A stretch of DNA of 42,328 nt from Planctomycetota bacterium (GCA_024278955.1 JAJRSE010000122.1:1-42328); one strand, 5' to 3'. Shown: positions 16,129 to 25,624, numbered from the stretch's first letter. Made by a program: numbers and translations. Notes: a model not told the origin generated them from the letters alone.

Positions 16129-17457
16129 ATGTCGTTGTTTGAAGCGGTGGAGGCCGACAATCGTCGCGATGCGCAGCCGCTTGCCCGACGGATGCGGCCC
16201 AGCTCGCTGAGCGAATTTGTTGGTCAACGTCATTTTCTTGGCGAAGGCAAGCTCCTCTGGCGTCTTATCCAGGCCGATCGTCTCACCGCCCTGCTCTTCT
16301 ACGGCCCGCCAGGAACTGGCAAGACCACCCTTGCCTACTTGCTCGCCTCAGAAACGCAGTGCCACTTCGAGCAGCTCAATGCCGTGACCAGCGGCGTGAA
16401 AGACCTTCGCCGGGTGCTCGACCAGGCTCGCGATTTGCTTTCGGCCGAAGGAACGCGGACGTTGCTGTTTATCGACGAGATCCACCGCTTCAATAAATCG
16501 CAACAAGATGCGCTGCTCCCCGACGTCGAAGACGGTTCCGTCGTGTTGGTGGGGGCAACGACGTCCAATCCTTTTTTTGCGGTCAACAGCGCGTTGGTCA
16601 GCCGTAGTCGGGTGTTCGAGTTTCATCCGCTAGAGGAAGACGACATCAAAGCTTTGCTTCGCCGTGCGTTGCAAGATCGTCAGCGAGGCCTGGGCAATAC
16701 TCCCGTAAATTTGCACGACGATGCTGCCGAATTTCTCGCCGCAACTTGCGATGGCGACGCTCGCCAGGCCCTAAGTGCTCTAGAAATCGGTATTCTATCG
16801 ACCGAAAGTCGGCCCGTGGAATTCACCCTGGAACTAGCGGGCGAGTCGGTCCAGCGTAAGGCCGTGCAATACGATCGAGATGGCGACACCCATTACGATG
16901 CCATCAGCGCGCTGATTAAAAGTATCCGCGGAAGCGATCCCGATGCCGGAATCTATTGGCTGGCCCGGATGCTCGAAGGGGGCGAAGATATCCGATTCCT
17001 TACTCGCCGGCTTGTGATTCTCGCAAGCGAAGACGTCGGCAACGCTGACCCACAGGCCCTGGTCATAGCGGTCGCAGCAATGCAAGCATGTGAATTTGTG
17101 GGGCTCCCTGAGGCTCAACTTAGCTTATCACAAGCGGTAACCTACCTGGCTTGTGCTCCCAAGTCGAACGCAGCAACCGTCGCAATCGGAGAAGCCCGGG
17201 CAGATGTCCGCGAGGGCCGCACGACTCCGGTTCCTGTCCATCTTCGCGACAGCCACTATGCGGGGGCCAAACGGCTTGGGCATGGCGAGGGCTACCAATA
17301 TTCGCACAACGAAGAGGATGGCATCGCCGCGCAAGACTATCTCGGGGTCGATCGCCAGTATTATCGCCCCGTCGACCGAGGCTTTGAGGCCGAGCTAAGC
17401 AAGCGTCTCTCGGTAATTCGCGCCAAGCTGCACAATACAGAAGACCAAACGGAATAG
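16129..17457 (+). CDS. rarA: Replication-associated recombination protein A (AAA+ ATPase)
   Basis: This 442-residue protein matches RarA/MgsA, the clamp-loader-like AAA+ ATPase that acts at stalled replication forks. It begins with the linker RMRPSSLSEFVGQRHFLG. Walker A is GPPGTGKTT and Walker B is LLFIDEIHRFNKSQQDALL, with sensor 1 in LVGATTSNPFF. The C-terminal half has the family tetramerisation and MgsA-type region, including HYDAISALIKSIRGSDPDAG. The ATG at 16129 has a GGAGA upstream; an upstream GTG-type extension is less likely. It appears monocistronic. Confidence 0.96.
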   Translation: MSLFEAVEADNRRDAQPLARRMRPSSLSEFVGQRHFLGEGKLLWRLIQADRLTALLFYGPPGTGKTTLAYLLASETQCHFEQLNAVTSGVKDLRRVLDQARDLLSAEGTRTLLFIDEIHRFNKSQQDALLPDVEDGSVVLVGATTSNPFFAVNSALVSRSRVFEFHPLEEDDIKALLRRALQDRQRGLGNTPVNLHDDAAEFLAATCDGDARQALSALEIGILSTESRPVEFTLELAGESVQRKAVQYDRDGDTHYDAISALIKSIRGSDPDAGIYWLARMLEGGEDIRFLTRRLVILASEDVGNADPQALVIAVAAMQACEFVGLPEAQLSLSQAVTYLACAPKSNAATVAIGEARADVREGRTTPVPVHLRDSHYAGAKRLGHGEGYQYSHNEEDGIAAQDYLGVDRQYYRPVDRGFEAELSKRLSVIRAKLHNTEDQTE

Positions 17458-17580
17458 AAAAGCGGCGATCTGGCAAAATGAGCCCTCCTAGAGCCTTTAC
17501 GTAGCCCGGCTCTCAGACAATAATTCCTAGCTTACAATCAATATTCGCATTGCGACCCAATACTCAGGAGATGAAATCTT

Positions 17581-17865
17581 ATGATTACTGTCGGCATGAA
17601 CTATCACGTCATCGAAGGCAAGCAGCAAGACTTTGAAGAGAAATTTGCCGGCGTGATCGACGCTCTGAATGCAGCCGAAGGCCACACCAGCTCGACGCTT
17701 TGGAAAGATACCGTCGACAATGCTTCGTACTTGATCACCAGCGAATGGTCCGACGAAGAAGCCTTTACTGCGTTTATCCGCTCCGACGATTTCCGAGCGG
17801 TCACCAATTGGGGCAAAGAGCAGATTCTTTCGGGACGACCTCAGCACAAGATCTACAAGAACTAA
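17581..17865 (+). CDS. Antibiotic biosynthesis monooxygenase (ABM) domain protein
   Basis: This 94-residue single-domain protein has the ferredoxin-like ABM fold signature: MITVGMNYHVIEGKQQDFEE, a GHTSSTLWKD turn and SYLITSEWSDEEAFTAFIRS. Family members include quinol monooxygenases, heme-degrading enzymes and proteins without known activity, usually dimers. Nothing here decides between them. AGGAGA lies about nine bases before the ATG at 17581. It is followed by a long palindromic element. Confidence 0.85.
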   Translation: MITVGMNYHVIEGKQQDFEEKFAGVIDALNAAEGHTSSTLWKDTVDNASYLITSEWSDEEAFTAFIRSDDFRAVTNWGKEQILSGRPQHKIYKN

Positions 17866-17880
17866 ATCCAAAGTCAGTCG

Positions 17881-17986
17881 TTCCAAATTTGGCAACCTAA
17901 GCCTTGAGCCGTCGCGCTAGCCGCGGGTGAACCCGTAAAAGCGATTGCACGTCACCCGCGGCTAGCGCCGACGGCTCAATTTGGAA
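17881..17986. repeat. REP-like long inverted repeat
   Basis: The arm at 17904-17932 (TTGAGCCGTC, then GCGCTAGCCGCGGGTGAAC) pairs with the arm at about 17951-17979 across a short loop, with one base difference in length. The outer blocks TTCCAAAT (17881-17888) and ATTTGGAA (17979-17986) also pair, with 14-15 extra bases on the left side. Such GC-rich palindromes are dispersed in planctomycete intergenic regions, from my memory of the group. It could also stop transcription of the upstream monooxygenase gene. Confidence 0.75.
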
Positions 17987-18001
17987 CTACAAAAAGTCTC
18001 T

Positions 18002-18418
18002 ATGCCGCCCGATCACCCAAAACTTGGTGTCTCGCATGATCGGGTAGCCGTGGTTCTTGTCGACCACGGCTCGCGGCGGGACGAGAGCAATCGCCTTCTG
18101 CTGGAAGTGGCCCAAGCCTACCGTGAGCACGCCGACTGGGCGATTGTCGAACCGGCCCACATGGAGTTGGCTGAACCTTCGATCGCTACGGCTTTCGAGC
18201 GGTGCGTAGCCTCTGGCGCCGAGCTAGTGATCGTCTTTCCCTATTTCCTGGGGCCAGGCCGGCACTGGAACTCAGACATTCCACGTCTCGCCGCCCAAGC
18301 CGCAGAAGCCTGTGGAGGCGTGCGCCACTTAGTCACTGCGCCGCTAGGACTGCATGCACTCCTTCTTCAAGTGATCGACGAACGCATCGCTGAAAGCCTA
18401 TCTCCCAGGCCCGAGTAG
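18002..18418 (+). CDS. CbiX/SirB-like sirohydrochlorin chelatase domain protein
   Basis: This 138-residue protein is a single-domain CbiX-type chelatase. The candidate metal-binding histidines are in VVLVDHGSRRDESNRLL and PYFLGPGRHWNSDIP, and the family features EPAHMELAEPSI and VFPYFLGPGRH are clear. The enzymes insert Co, Ni or Fe into sirohydrochlorin. Here the short form may be a homodimer. No other tetrapyrrole genes are nearby, so the metal is undecided. The ATG at 18002 begins just beyond the palindromic element; a TTG seven codons earlier is possible. Confidence 0.85.
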   Translation: MPPDHPKLGVSHDRVAVVLVDHGSRRDESNRLLLEVAQAYREHADWAIVEPAHMELAEPSIATAFERCVASGAELVIVFPYFLGPGRHWNSDIPRLAAQAAEACGGVRHLVTAPLGLHALLLQVIDERIAESLSPRPE

Positions 18419-18587
18419 CTCATCTCGAGCACCTACTGCTAGCACCCGGCAAGGTAAAGCTTAACGATTGCGCGGTTTCTACCGATAAAGGAAAAGTGAG
18501 ACCGTCGATACTGTTTCAGGTGTCCGGGCTTCATATCAACAATCAAACACCTCAGATCAAACATTCCCTAGGCCTGGAGCTACCGCG

Positions 18588-19601
18588 ATGCCTCGTCTTT
18601 TCTGGTTTTCTTCTTTTGCTTTGAGCATCGTAATTGTTGCTCCCACTCGCTCGCTTGCCGACGAGCCTTTTGTCCCTGGCACAGGCGAAAGAGTCGCGCA
18701 AGTTGGCGACGACTTCGAGAATCCCAACTGGCGCTACATCATGAACGGCAAAAAAGCGAGCCACGAACAGGACGAACGCCAACGTCCGCCCGGCGGCAAA
18801 GCAACCAATGGTCGTTGGCACGAAAGCGCATTGCGAGGCCAACCCGATGTGGTCCGGCGCGTGGCAACTCCCCCCGGAGGTATCTCTGGCAGTCGCGGCT
18901 CGATGCTCTTGGCAACACGACTCTCAGGCATCCCTGGCAAACTGGCTGGTAAACAAATGCAGGACGATTTGATTATGGGAGTCTCCTCGCGAATCGGCAG
19001 AGCAGTGCCCGTTGCTTGGAGCCCCAGTTGCACAGTTCGAGTCTATCTGCCGGAGTTCAAGAAATGGGAGAATCGCACGGGTGCGTCGTTTGGAATTCGA
19101 GCCGATATCCGTGGCCGCAAACGTGGAGAGTCGGTAGAACCCTACTGGCCTGGTTTTTTCATCCTGTTCCGTAGTGAGACAAGTAAAAAGTTTGAAGAAG
19201 ACTTTGCGCAAATCAGTGTTCGAGCAAGAGGCAATGGCCGCGACATCGCAGGCCCCAAAATTTTCGAGCCTGGCTGGTGGACCTTCGGAATGTCTTTCAC
19301 GCCTGACGGACAAGTTCATTACTACGCGAGCGAAGGAGTCGACGACCTGACCGAAGAAGATCATTTGTACTCGGGCTTCCCCTACGGGTCGAAGGCTATG
19401 TTTTTCGATAACTTTTTCTTCGACGTCGCAAATTGGGAAAACGGGAAATCGTGGTCGACGCCTTGGATTGTCGACAACAGCGAGTTCTACGTCATCCCGC
19501 CCGAGGGCCAAACCTTAGCTAACTTGGTTCGTAAACGCCGCACCTCGGTGGCAAGACACTCTAAGCCCAGCTCTTTCCAGAGGTTCCTGGGAAGACGTTA
19601 A
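18588..19601 (+). CDS. Secreted protein of unknown function
   Basis: This 337-residue protein has a signal peptide (FWFSSFALSIVIVAPTRSLA) and no domain I recognise. It is rich in aromatic residues in its second half, including PGWWTFGMSFTPDGQVHYYASEG, which recalls beta-sandwich (LamG/concanavalin-like) proteins without giving a firm match. The C-terminal tail is basic (RKRRTSVARHSKPSS). A GGAG eight bases before the ATG supports the start. It stands alone between the chelatase gene and cysK. I assign no function. Confidence 0.75.
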   Translation: MPRLFWFSSFALSIVIVAPTRSLADEPFVPGTGERVAQVGDDFENPNWRYIMNGKKASHEQDERQRPPGGKATNGRWHESALRGQPDVVRRVATPPGGISGSRGSMLLATRLSGIPGKLAGKQMQDDLIMGVSSRIGRAVPVAWSPSCTVRVYLPEFKKWENRTGASFGIRADIRGRKRGESVEPYWPGFFILFRSETSKKFEEDFAQISVRARGNGRDIAGPKIFEPGWWTFGMSFTPDGQVHYYASEGVDDLTEEDHLYSGFPYGSKAMFFDNFFFDVANWENGKSWSTPWIVDNSEFYVIPPEGQTLANLVRKRRTSVARHSKPSSFQRFLGRR

Positions 19602-19759
19602 CCCCAATTTCAGCCATGACTAAGGCCCCGATTCAGGACGATTGCGGGGCTTGTCCAAGGGCAAGGAATTATAGACAATCGATCCACAGACCTTTGTTTC
19701 CCCTGGCTCTCCGCCATCGGAGACTTTGCCATTGAATCCTTTTATTTCCAGGTGACCTC

Positions 19760-20701
19760 ATGTCGCGTAACAAGACGTACCAAAACGTAGCCGAAGCGAT
19801 CGGCGATACCCCCATGATCCAAATCAACCGTCTGGTTCCCGAGGGGCATGCGACCGTTTTTGTGAAATGCGAGTTTTTCCAGCCGCTCAATAGCGTCAAA
19901 GACCGCATCGGTGCCGCGATGATTGACGCCGGAGAACGCGATGGCAAAGTTACCGCCGACACGCACATCATCGAACCCACCAGCGGAAATACCGGTATCG
20001 CCCTGGCATTTGTCTGTGCCGCAAAAGGCTATCGTCTCACGCTTACCATGCCCGAGTCGATGTCGGTCGAGCGGCGTGCCTTGCTACGGTCGATGGGTGC
20101 CGAATTGGTTCTCACGCCTGCTGCCGGGGGTATGAAAGCGGCCATCGAAAAGGCCAACGAAATCGCCGCAGCCGACGCCAATGGCTGGGTCCCCGGACAA
20201 TTCGACAATCCGGCCAACCCGGCGATTCACGAAACGACCACCGGGCCTGAGATTTGGGAAGACTCGGGGCAAAATATCGACGCGCTCGTTGCCGGGGTAG
20301 GAACCGGCGGTACGATAACGGGAACTTCTCGTTTTCTCAAATCAAAAAACGCCGACTTCAAGGCCATTGCCGTCGAACCAACTGACTCGCCTGTTATCGG
20401 AGGCGGTGCCCCGGGGCCCCATAAGATTCAAGGCATCGGCGCCGGTTTTATTCCCGGCAACCTTGATACCTCAATCCTCGACGAGGTGATAACCGTGAGC
20501 AACGAAGAAGCCTTTCTGTGGGCTCGCCGGCTGGCAAAAGAAGAAGGCATCATGGCCGGTATTTCGAGCGGTGCGAACATGTGTGCGGCGGCAAAGCTTG
20601 CGGCTCGCCCAGAGTACGCTGGCAAGCGAATCGTGACCATCATGCCAAGCCTTGGCGAACGCTATCTCTCGACGCCGTTGTTTGAAGGGCTCACAAGCTA
20701 A
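19760..20701 (+). CDS. cysK: Cysteine synthase A (O-acetylserine sulfhydrylase)
   Basis: This 313-residue PLP enzyme makes cysteine from O-acetylserine and sulfide. The PLP lysine is in NSVKDRIGAAMI, the substrate loop is PTSGNTG, and the phosphate-cup glycines are in GVGTGGTITGTSRFLK. The length matches CysK. It is followed ten bases later by lipA, so the two probably form one transcript. That couples cysteine production to an enzyme that needs sulfur and iron-sulfur clusters. An AGGTGA element precedes the ATG. Confidence 0.96.
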   Translation: MSRNKTYQNVAEAIGDTPMIQINRLVPEGHATVFVKCEFFQPLNSVKDRIGAAMIDAGERDGKVTADTHIIEPTSGNTGIALAFVCAAKGYRLTLTMPESMSVERRALLRSMGAELVLTPAAGGMKAAIEKANEIAAADANGWVPGQFDNPANPAIHETTTGPEIWEDSGQNIDALVAGVGTGGTITGTSRFLKSKNADFKAIAVEPTDSPVIGGGAPGPHKIQGIGAGFIPGNLDTSILDEVITVSNEEAFLWARRLAKEEGIMAGISSGANMCAAAKLAARPEYAGKRIVTIMPSLGERYLSTPLFEGLTS

Positions 20702-20710
20702 GGTTTTTTC

Positions 20711-21652
20711 GTGCCAAGTAGCTCCACACTTCCGATCGTCGATCCTCCGCGTCGCCCACGCTTACCGGAGTGGCTGCGAGTAAATTTGCCCGCGGGCAAT
20801 GCGCAGGCAACCTTTAACGGTACGCTAGACGTCGTGCAGGGCAACGGCCTGCACACCGTTTGCGAAGAAGCTCGCTGTCCGAACATCCATGACTGCTGGG
20901 CCCAAGGCACCGCGACCTTCATGGTTGCCGGAAAAGAATGCACCCGCGGCTGCCGTTTTTGTTCGGTCGAGACACTCAAAAACCCTGAACCCCTTGATGC
21001 CGAAGAGCCCGAACGACTTGCCGACGCGGTCGAGCGCATGGGACTAGAACACGTAGTGATCACGGTTGTTAATCGCGACGACCTGCCAGACGGAGGGGCC
21101 GACCATTACAAACAGTGCATCGAAGCGGTTCATCGCCGTTTGCCCGAAACTACGATCGAGCTTCTTAGCAGCGACTTAGATGGCAACTGGGCTTCGCTCG
21201 AACATCTGCTCGACAAAGTTTCGCTTCGAGTATTTGCCCACAACGTCGAATGTGTGTCGCGGCTCGACCCGGAAGTTCGCGATCCGCGTGCTTCTTTCTC
21301 TCAGAGTCTCGAAGTGCTACACCGAGCCAAAAAGCTTCGCCCCGATCTTTGGACGAAAAGTAGCATCATGGTTGGCGTTGGCGAGACCGACGAGGAAGTT
21401 TCCAACGCGATGCGGCAGCTCCGCAATTCAGGCGTCGAAATGCTGACACTTGGTCAGTACTTGGCTCCGGGGCGACCTGGCACGCGTTACTTGCCCGTTG
21501 ATCGGTATGTCACCCCAGAACAATTTGAACACTGGGCTGTCGAAGCTCGCCAAATGGGCTTCCGAGCGGTGGCCTCCGGACCTCTCGTACGAAGCTCTTT
21601 TCGCGCTGGGCTGCTGCTTGAAGAGGCTCTGACAGGCAACCGAATTCAATAG
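20711..21652 (+). CDS. lipA: Lipoyl synthase
   Basis: This 313-residue radical-SAM enzyme inserts two sulfurs into octanoyl chains on the lipoyl domains of 2-oxoacid dehydrogenases and the glycine cleavage system. The auxiliary cluster cysteines are in VCEEARCPNIHDCW. The radical-SAM motif is CTRGCRFC. The C-terminal serine motif is RSSFRAG. The start is a GTG at 20711 without a clear ribosome-binding site, ten bases after cysK, so translational coupling is likely. No lipB is seen nearby. Confidence 0.96.
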   Translation: MPSSSTLPIVDPPRRPRLPEWLRVNLPAGNAQATFNGTLDVVQGNGLHTVCEEARCPNIHDCWAQGTATFMVAGKECTRGCRFCSVETLKNPEPLDAEEPERLADAVERMGLEHVVITVVNRDDLPDGGADHYKQCIEAVHRRLPETTIELLSSDLDGNWASLEHLLDKVSLRVFAHNVECVSRLDPEVRDPRASFSQSLEVLHRAKKLRPDLWTKSSIMVGVGETDEEVSNAMRQLRNSGVEMLTLGQYLAPGRPGTRYLPVDRYVTPEQFEHWAVEARQMGFRAVASGPLVRSSFRAGLLLEEALTGNRIQ

Positions 21653-21718
21653 CGTTTGCTTCAAATTGCCATTTCCCCTAGCAAACAGACTGGGATTCGC
21701 CGAGTGGCTTCTGATCGT

Positions 21719-21724
21719 TATAAT
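21719..21724 (+). promoter_or_regulatory. Consensus -10 hexamer before the winged-helix gene
   Basis: A perfect TATAAT lies 30 bases upstream of the ATG at 21754. The -35 candidate (TTCGCC at 21696-21701, 17-base spacer) is weak. The short gene after lipA therefore probably has its own promoter. Confidence 0.5.
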
Positions 21725-21753
21725 TGTGACCAACCCTGAAAGGAGCCGACACA

Positions 21754-21975
21754 ATGGGCACGCTCGAAGCCGTCTCAAGCATTCAGCGCATCGGCGAAAC
21801 CGCCGGCCAGCTTTGGAATCTTCTTGAACTTGAAGGACCAATGAAGATCACTCAGCTGGTCAAACAAGCCGATGCTCCGCGTGACATGGTAATGCAAGCA
21901 ATCGGATGGTTGGCGCGGGAAGAAAAAATATCGATCGAAGAAAAGTCGCGAACTCGCATTGTCTCGCTGAGGTGA
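21754..21975 (+). CDS. Small winged helix-turn-helix protein (DUF2582-like)
   Basis: This 73-residue protein looks like a minimal winged-helix domain of the PF10771 type. It has ETAGQLWNLLELEGPMKITQLVKQADAPRDMVMQAIGWLAREEKISIEE followed by a short C-terminal strand. It would be a small DNA-binding or protein-binding regulator with no effector domain. An AAGGAGC element lies before the ATG. The targets are unknown. Confidence 0.8.
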   Translation: MGTLEAVSSIQRIGETAGQLWNLLELEGPMKITQLVKQADAPRDMVMQAIGWLAREEKISIEEKSRTRIVSLR

Positions 21976-22000
21976 ATCAAGTTCTCGATCTCTAAACAAT

Positions 22001-22840
22001 TCACTTCCCTGCGGCCTCTGACTGGGGCCTGCTTAACGCTTTGCGTAACCACCCCGGGCGGTCCGTCGTGATGGACCAAGCGCCTAACTTCTGATACCGC
22101 TTGGCAACGTCCAAATCGTTGACCGTCCAAACGTGGAACTCGTCTTCCCCCGTGGCACGGAACTGATCGAAAAAAGCCTTATCGACAAAGTCAAGGTTGG
22201 CATGGCTTCCTAAGCCATCGGCGCTGATTCGTTCGATCGTCGCAGCAACTTCATTTGCGGTGGGCTTCCATGAGCCGTCTTCTTGCTTTTTGTAGCCGGT
22301 CAGCCAATGCGACCGAAGGTGGGGCATTATTTTTTCGCAAGCAGCGATCGTTTCTTTGTTAAAACTGATAATGACGATTTGCTCGGGCTTAACACTCGAA
22401 GCAGAAAGAATACGCTCCAACGGCTTCGCAATCTGGGGACCCACCTTGAGCTCGATAAAGAGTTTCTTACCGGCGGGGACAGTCGCCAATACTTCTTCAA
22501 GGGTTGGGATCTTTTCGCCTCGCCACTTTTCGTCTTTCCATGCGCCGACATCAAGCTTGCGCAAGTCAGCAAACGTAGTTTCTGCGATTACATGCTTTAC
22601 GCCTGCGACCCGCTCAGTATCGCCATCATGAACACAAACAATACGCCCATCGGAAGAAAGATAAAAATCGCCTTCCACACCATCGGCGCCACGCTGCCAA
22701 GCAAGGTTGAAGGCAGCCAAAGTATTCTCTGGAGCCTCTGCCGACGCCCCGCGATGGCCAATCACAAGCTGGCCGTATGCAGAACTTCCTACGGGAAAAA
22801 AAAGAGACATAAAAGCTACGGCTACTGCGATGTTTTTCAT
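22001..22840 (-). CDS. Secreted glycerophosphodiester phosphodiesterase
   Basis: This 279-residue protein has a signal peptide (AVAVAFMSLFFPVGSSAYG) and a GDPD TIM-barrel domain. Catalytic features are IGHRGASAEAPENTLAAF near the N-terminus, the metal-binding EGDFYLSSDGRIVCVHD, and IELKVGP. The enzyme hydrolyses glycerophosphodiesters to glycerol-3-phosphate and an alcohol, outside the cytoplasm. A strong AGGAGAA seven bases upstream fixes the ATG at 22840. It follows the 891-residue protein gene on the same strand with a 108-base gap. Confidence 0.92.
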   Translation of the reverse strand: MKNIAVAVAFMSLFFPVGSSAYGQLVIGHRGASAEAPENTLAAFNLAWQRGADGVEGDFYLSSDGRIVCVHDGDTERVAGVKHVIAETTFADLRKLDVGAWKDEKWRGEKIPTLEEVLATVPAGKKLFIELKVGPQIAKPLERILSASSVKPEQIVIISFNKETIAACEKIMPHLRSHWLTGYKKQEDGSWKPTANEVAATIERISADGLGSHANLDFVDKAFFDQFRATGEDEFHVWTVNDLDVAKRYQKLGAWSITTDRPGWLRKALSRPQSEAAGK

Positions 22841-22948
22841 TAAATGTTCTCCTATGGAAGCAAAGCCTTTGCAAATTCATTCGACGACGGCAAACGACTT
22901 TTTCGTCGTGCTCGTTGTTTCGCTGTGGTTCTTCATTGCACGATCACA

Positions 22949-25624
22949 TCAAGGCACTGCCGCCTCGGTCATTTCAATCTCAAGGTGAACTCGCAACGAT
23001 TGTTCGTCGAGAGCCAAATCGCCGCTCATGCCTCGAAACCAATCCAAAAGCGGTAGCTGGAACCCCTCGGGTACCTCTGCAAGCAGGTGGCGGTTCTCTG
23101 GCGGAAGTGCTGTGGGGGCCCACGTTTCAAGCCCTAAATTAGGAGCAAACAATTGGTACTCGCCGCCAAGCGGGCAAACAAATTGTCCATCGACAAGCCG
23201 CTCGGCAAACGCCCGACACTCGTCTCGCGGAATCTGCAACTGGTTGGCCAGTGCGTTCATCAACCGGCTGGCAGCCACCGAAGTTTCTCGAGCGCGTTGG
23301 TAACCAAACGCGTTGACCAACGAGGCAAGCTGTTTGCCGGTAAGGTCCTCAACCTTCAAACGAATCTGAGCAGGCCGTTCGGCTGGCTCAAACGCCAGTT
23401 GGGGAAGCACTTGCTCGACAACTTCCGATTTGAACGAAAGCAGAAAAAAGTCTTCACTCTTCGCCTGCCAAACTCCAGCGTTAGCTTGCTTCGGCTGTTC
23501 GCCGACTGAAGGATCAGCCCTCGCAAACATCTGCAACAGCCCCGGGCGAGGCCATGCACCGAGATAGCCGCGTACCAACTCCGTCGGTGGAGCAGCAGCT
23601 GTCAGTGCTCCGCCTTGCACCACGAGGGGCGAACGAAAATCCTGCAGCGCTCCGAACAAAAGATGAGGCTCTTTCTCGCCTCCGATCAACGGAACCGACA
23701 TATTAAGCACCGCCTGTCCCGAAATCACATCTCCCTCGACAGGTGCCAACTGCTGATCCGACGGTTGGCCAAGCGATTCCTTAAACTTCCCAAGCTTTAG
23801 CCCCGCGATCGGCATCAACAGCGCGTCGATCGCCATCGTCTCGCCATCGCCCGCTTCTCTTGGCAAGCGTTTCACGGCAACAGCAATGGGAGGCATTTGG
23901 CCAAGCTCGCTTTGAAATCGCTTCATCTGCTCACGATAGCCTGTCGCCTCTGCGGTCGTGACGCTCTCAACTGGCACATCTCCAACAGGAAGATAGTACC
24001 CCGGAGCTCCGCGAAGCGAATCGAGCCATCCGGTTTCGGTTTCTGTCAACTCACTTTCATTGGCACGCATCGCAAAACCGCTTGGCAACACGCCCGCTTG
24101 GCTAAGCTCTTCTTTTGCGACAGCAACAATCCCCTCAGTCGTAGCAACTCGTCGGGCGAGCTCAAGCAAATGTGGTTCACGTGTCGAACGAACGCGCCGC
24201 TGAGTCTCGGTCCAATAGTGGGGGCTACAGAGATTCTGAAAGAATTTTTCCGAAACAAAGGCAAAAAGAGTATCGTCTCGGTCGACCGCCAACTTCCGAC
24301 GAGCATGTCGAAAGCTGGGCAACGCCGCCAAGGCTCTATCGCCCTGCCCTGCTTCAAGAAATCGCTGGGCAAGCACTCGCGAAGTTGTCACCAGATGGAA
24401 GTCGCCCGAGCTAGCGTAATAAGAGCGAACTCTCCCATCGGGCGTGGCCACAAGCGAAACGTCCTGGCCTGCTAGTTTAATAGTCGACTCAACCGCGTCT
24501 TCAAAGGTGGCGAGCGCCGCGCGTCGTTGATTCCTCATGTCAGCAGAAAGCAAAAAGCTGTTCTTTGCTTGGAATAAGATGCCGATCGCCGCGCCCTGGG
24601 CCATGTAAGGGTCGAGCCCAATGATCGCCGCATCGGCAATCACCTGAGGGCCGAGTACCTTGGCCAAAGCCGACTCTTTCAATGACAATTGTTGCTGGAT
24701 TCGCCGGGAAGCGCCTCGGTCGATGCCTCGGCGTGCGATCATGTTCCCCAAATCGCCTTGCCACTTTTTGTTGAGATCTCGAAACCAAAAGTAATTCGAA
24801 AAGTTGCCAAACCGAATGTAAAAACATTCCTCTGGCACATGCTCGGCAATAGGCTCAACCGCAACTTCCTCCAAACCTTCCTGCGGAACCTCGGTTTCTT
24901 TCCAAACAACCGGCTCAGGCAGCGACTGCTGTTCGAGACTAACCTCCTCGCTCTGCTCAAGCATCTGACGATCAACTCGTAATTGATACGACTCACTCAC
25001 AAATAGCTCGTCTAGCGCACTGTGTTTCTGTTGCTTTTTCCAAGGAAGAATACTTCGCTTACTCTCAGGAATCGTCAAACCTAATCGACGCGCAAATGTC
25101 GCAACCAAAAAGTTCTCGGCAATCGGCGGGTACTGCGGATCGCTTTGCAAGCGTTGCCAATTCCCCGAATACTGTTTCCACCACTCGTTAAGCAACCGAC
25201 CATGAGCCCTCGCGTTTGCCTGCGGCTTCACTCTCACCGCTTGCTCAACCGGGGTAAAAGGAAAAAGGTCGAAGGGCTCCTTGCCTCGGAAGAGATAGTA
25301 AATCGTCACCTTCCGTGGAGTTTTGACCTGCAAAAACTTGCGAAGAACTTGTCGGGCTGGCTCTTCTTTGAGCACCGGGTAAATCACTCGGTTCTCCTCG
25401 CCCAAAACCGTAAACCGTTCGTCGCTAAGCGGCAACAAGGCTTCGCCCCGAAGAACGTCAACCGTTACGCGTCCTACCCCAAAGGGTTCGCCAGAAAAAG
25501 CTTCTGATTTCGGCGCTGCCACGACTTGGTTGGTTTGGCCCAGTAAGCCCTGTCCCAGGAAACTAAGAGCGAACAGAAACAACTTGAAATTTGTACAAAA
25601 CCTTGGCATTCGGAAACTCGTCAT
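22949..25624 (-). CDS. Large secreted protein of unknown function
   Basis: This 891-residue protein has an N-terminal signal peptide (FKLFLFALSFLGQGLLG) and no recognised domain. It contains several stretches of the form found in repeated beta-sandwich or scaffold proteins and a Glu/Gln-rich segment (EQSEEVSLEQQSLPEPVVWKE). The lack of internal membrane segments suggests a periplasmic or surface location. Two ATGs at the N-terminus (25624 and 25609) are both possible; no ribosome-binding site decides. It is divergent from the ABC-2 cassette 99 bases away, so a shared control region is possible. I assign no function. Confidence 0.75.
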   Translation of the reverse strand: MTSFRMPRFCTNFKLFLFALSFLGQGLLGQTNQVVAAPKSEAFSGEPFGVGRVTVDVLRGEALLPLSDERFTVLGEENRVIYPVLKEEPARQVLRKFLQVKTPRKVTIYYLFRGKEPFDLFPFTPVEQAVRVKPQANARAHGRLLNEWWKQYSGNWQRLQSDPQYPPIAENFLVATFARRLGLTIPESKRSILPWKKQQKHSALDELFVSESYQLRVDRQMLEQSEEVSLEQQSLPEPVVWKETEVPQEGLEEVAVEPIAEHVPEECFYIRFGNFSNYFWFRDLNKKWQGDLGNMIARRGIDRGASRRIQQQLSLKESALAKVLGPQVIADAAIIGLDPYMAQGAAIGILFQAKNSFLLSADMRNQRRAALATFEDAVESTIKLAGQDVSLVATPDGRVRSYYASSGDFHLVTTSRVLAQRFLEAGQGDRALAALPSFRHARRKLAVDRDDTLFAFVSEKFFQNLCSPHYWTETQRRVRSTREPHLLELARRVATTEGIVAVAKEELSQAGVLPSGFAMRANESELTETETGWLDSLRGAPGYYLPVGDVPVESVTTAEATGYREQMKRFQSELGQMPPIAVAVKRLPREAGDGETMAIDALLMPIAGLKLGKFKESLGQPSDQQLAPVEGDVISGQAVLNMSVPLIGGEKEPHLLFGALQDFRSPLVVQGGALTAAAPPTELVRGYLGAWPRPGLLQMFARADPSVGEQPKQANAGVWQAKSEDFFLLSFKSEVVEQVLPQLAFEPAERPAQIRLKVEDLTGKQLASLVNAFGYQRARETSVAASRLMNALANQLQIPRDECRAFAERLVDGQFVCPLGGEYQLFAPNLGLETWAPTALPPENRHLLAEVPEGFQLPLLDWFRGMSGDLALDEQSLRVHLEIEMTEAAVP

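Noticed and set aside
21654..21686. GTTTGCT/AGCAAAC stem after lipA as a terminator
   Set aside because: Only seven base pairs, a 19-base loop and no T-tract; too weak to report as a terminator.
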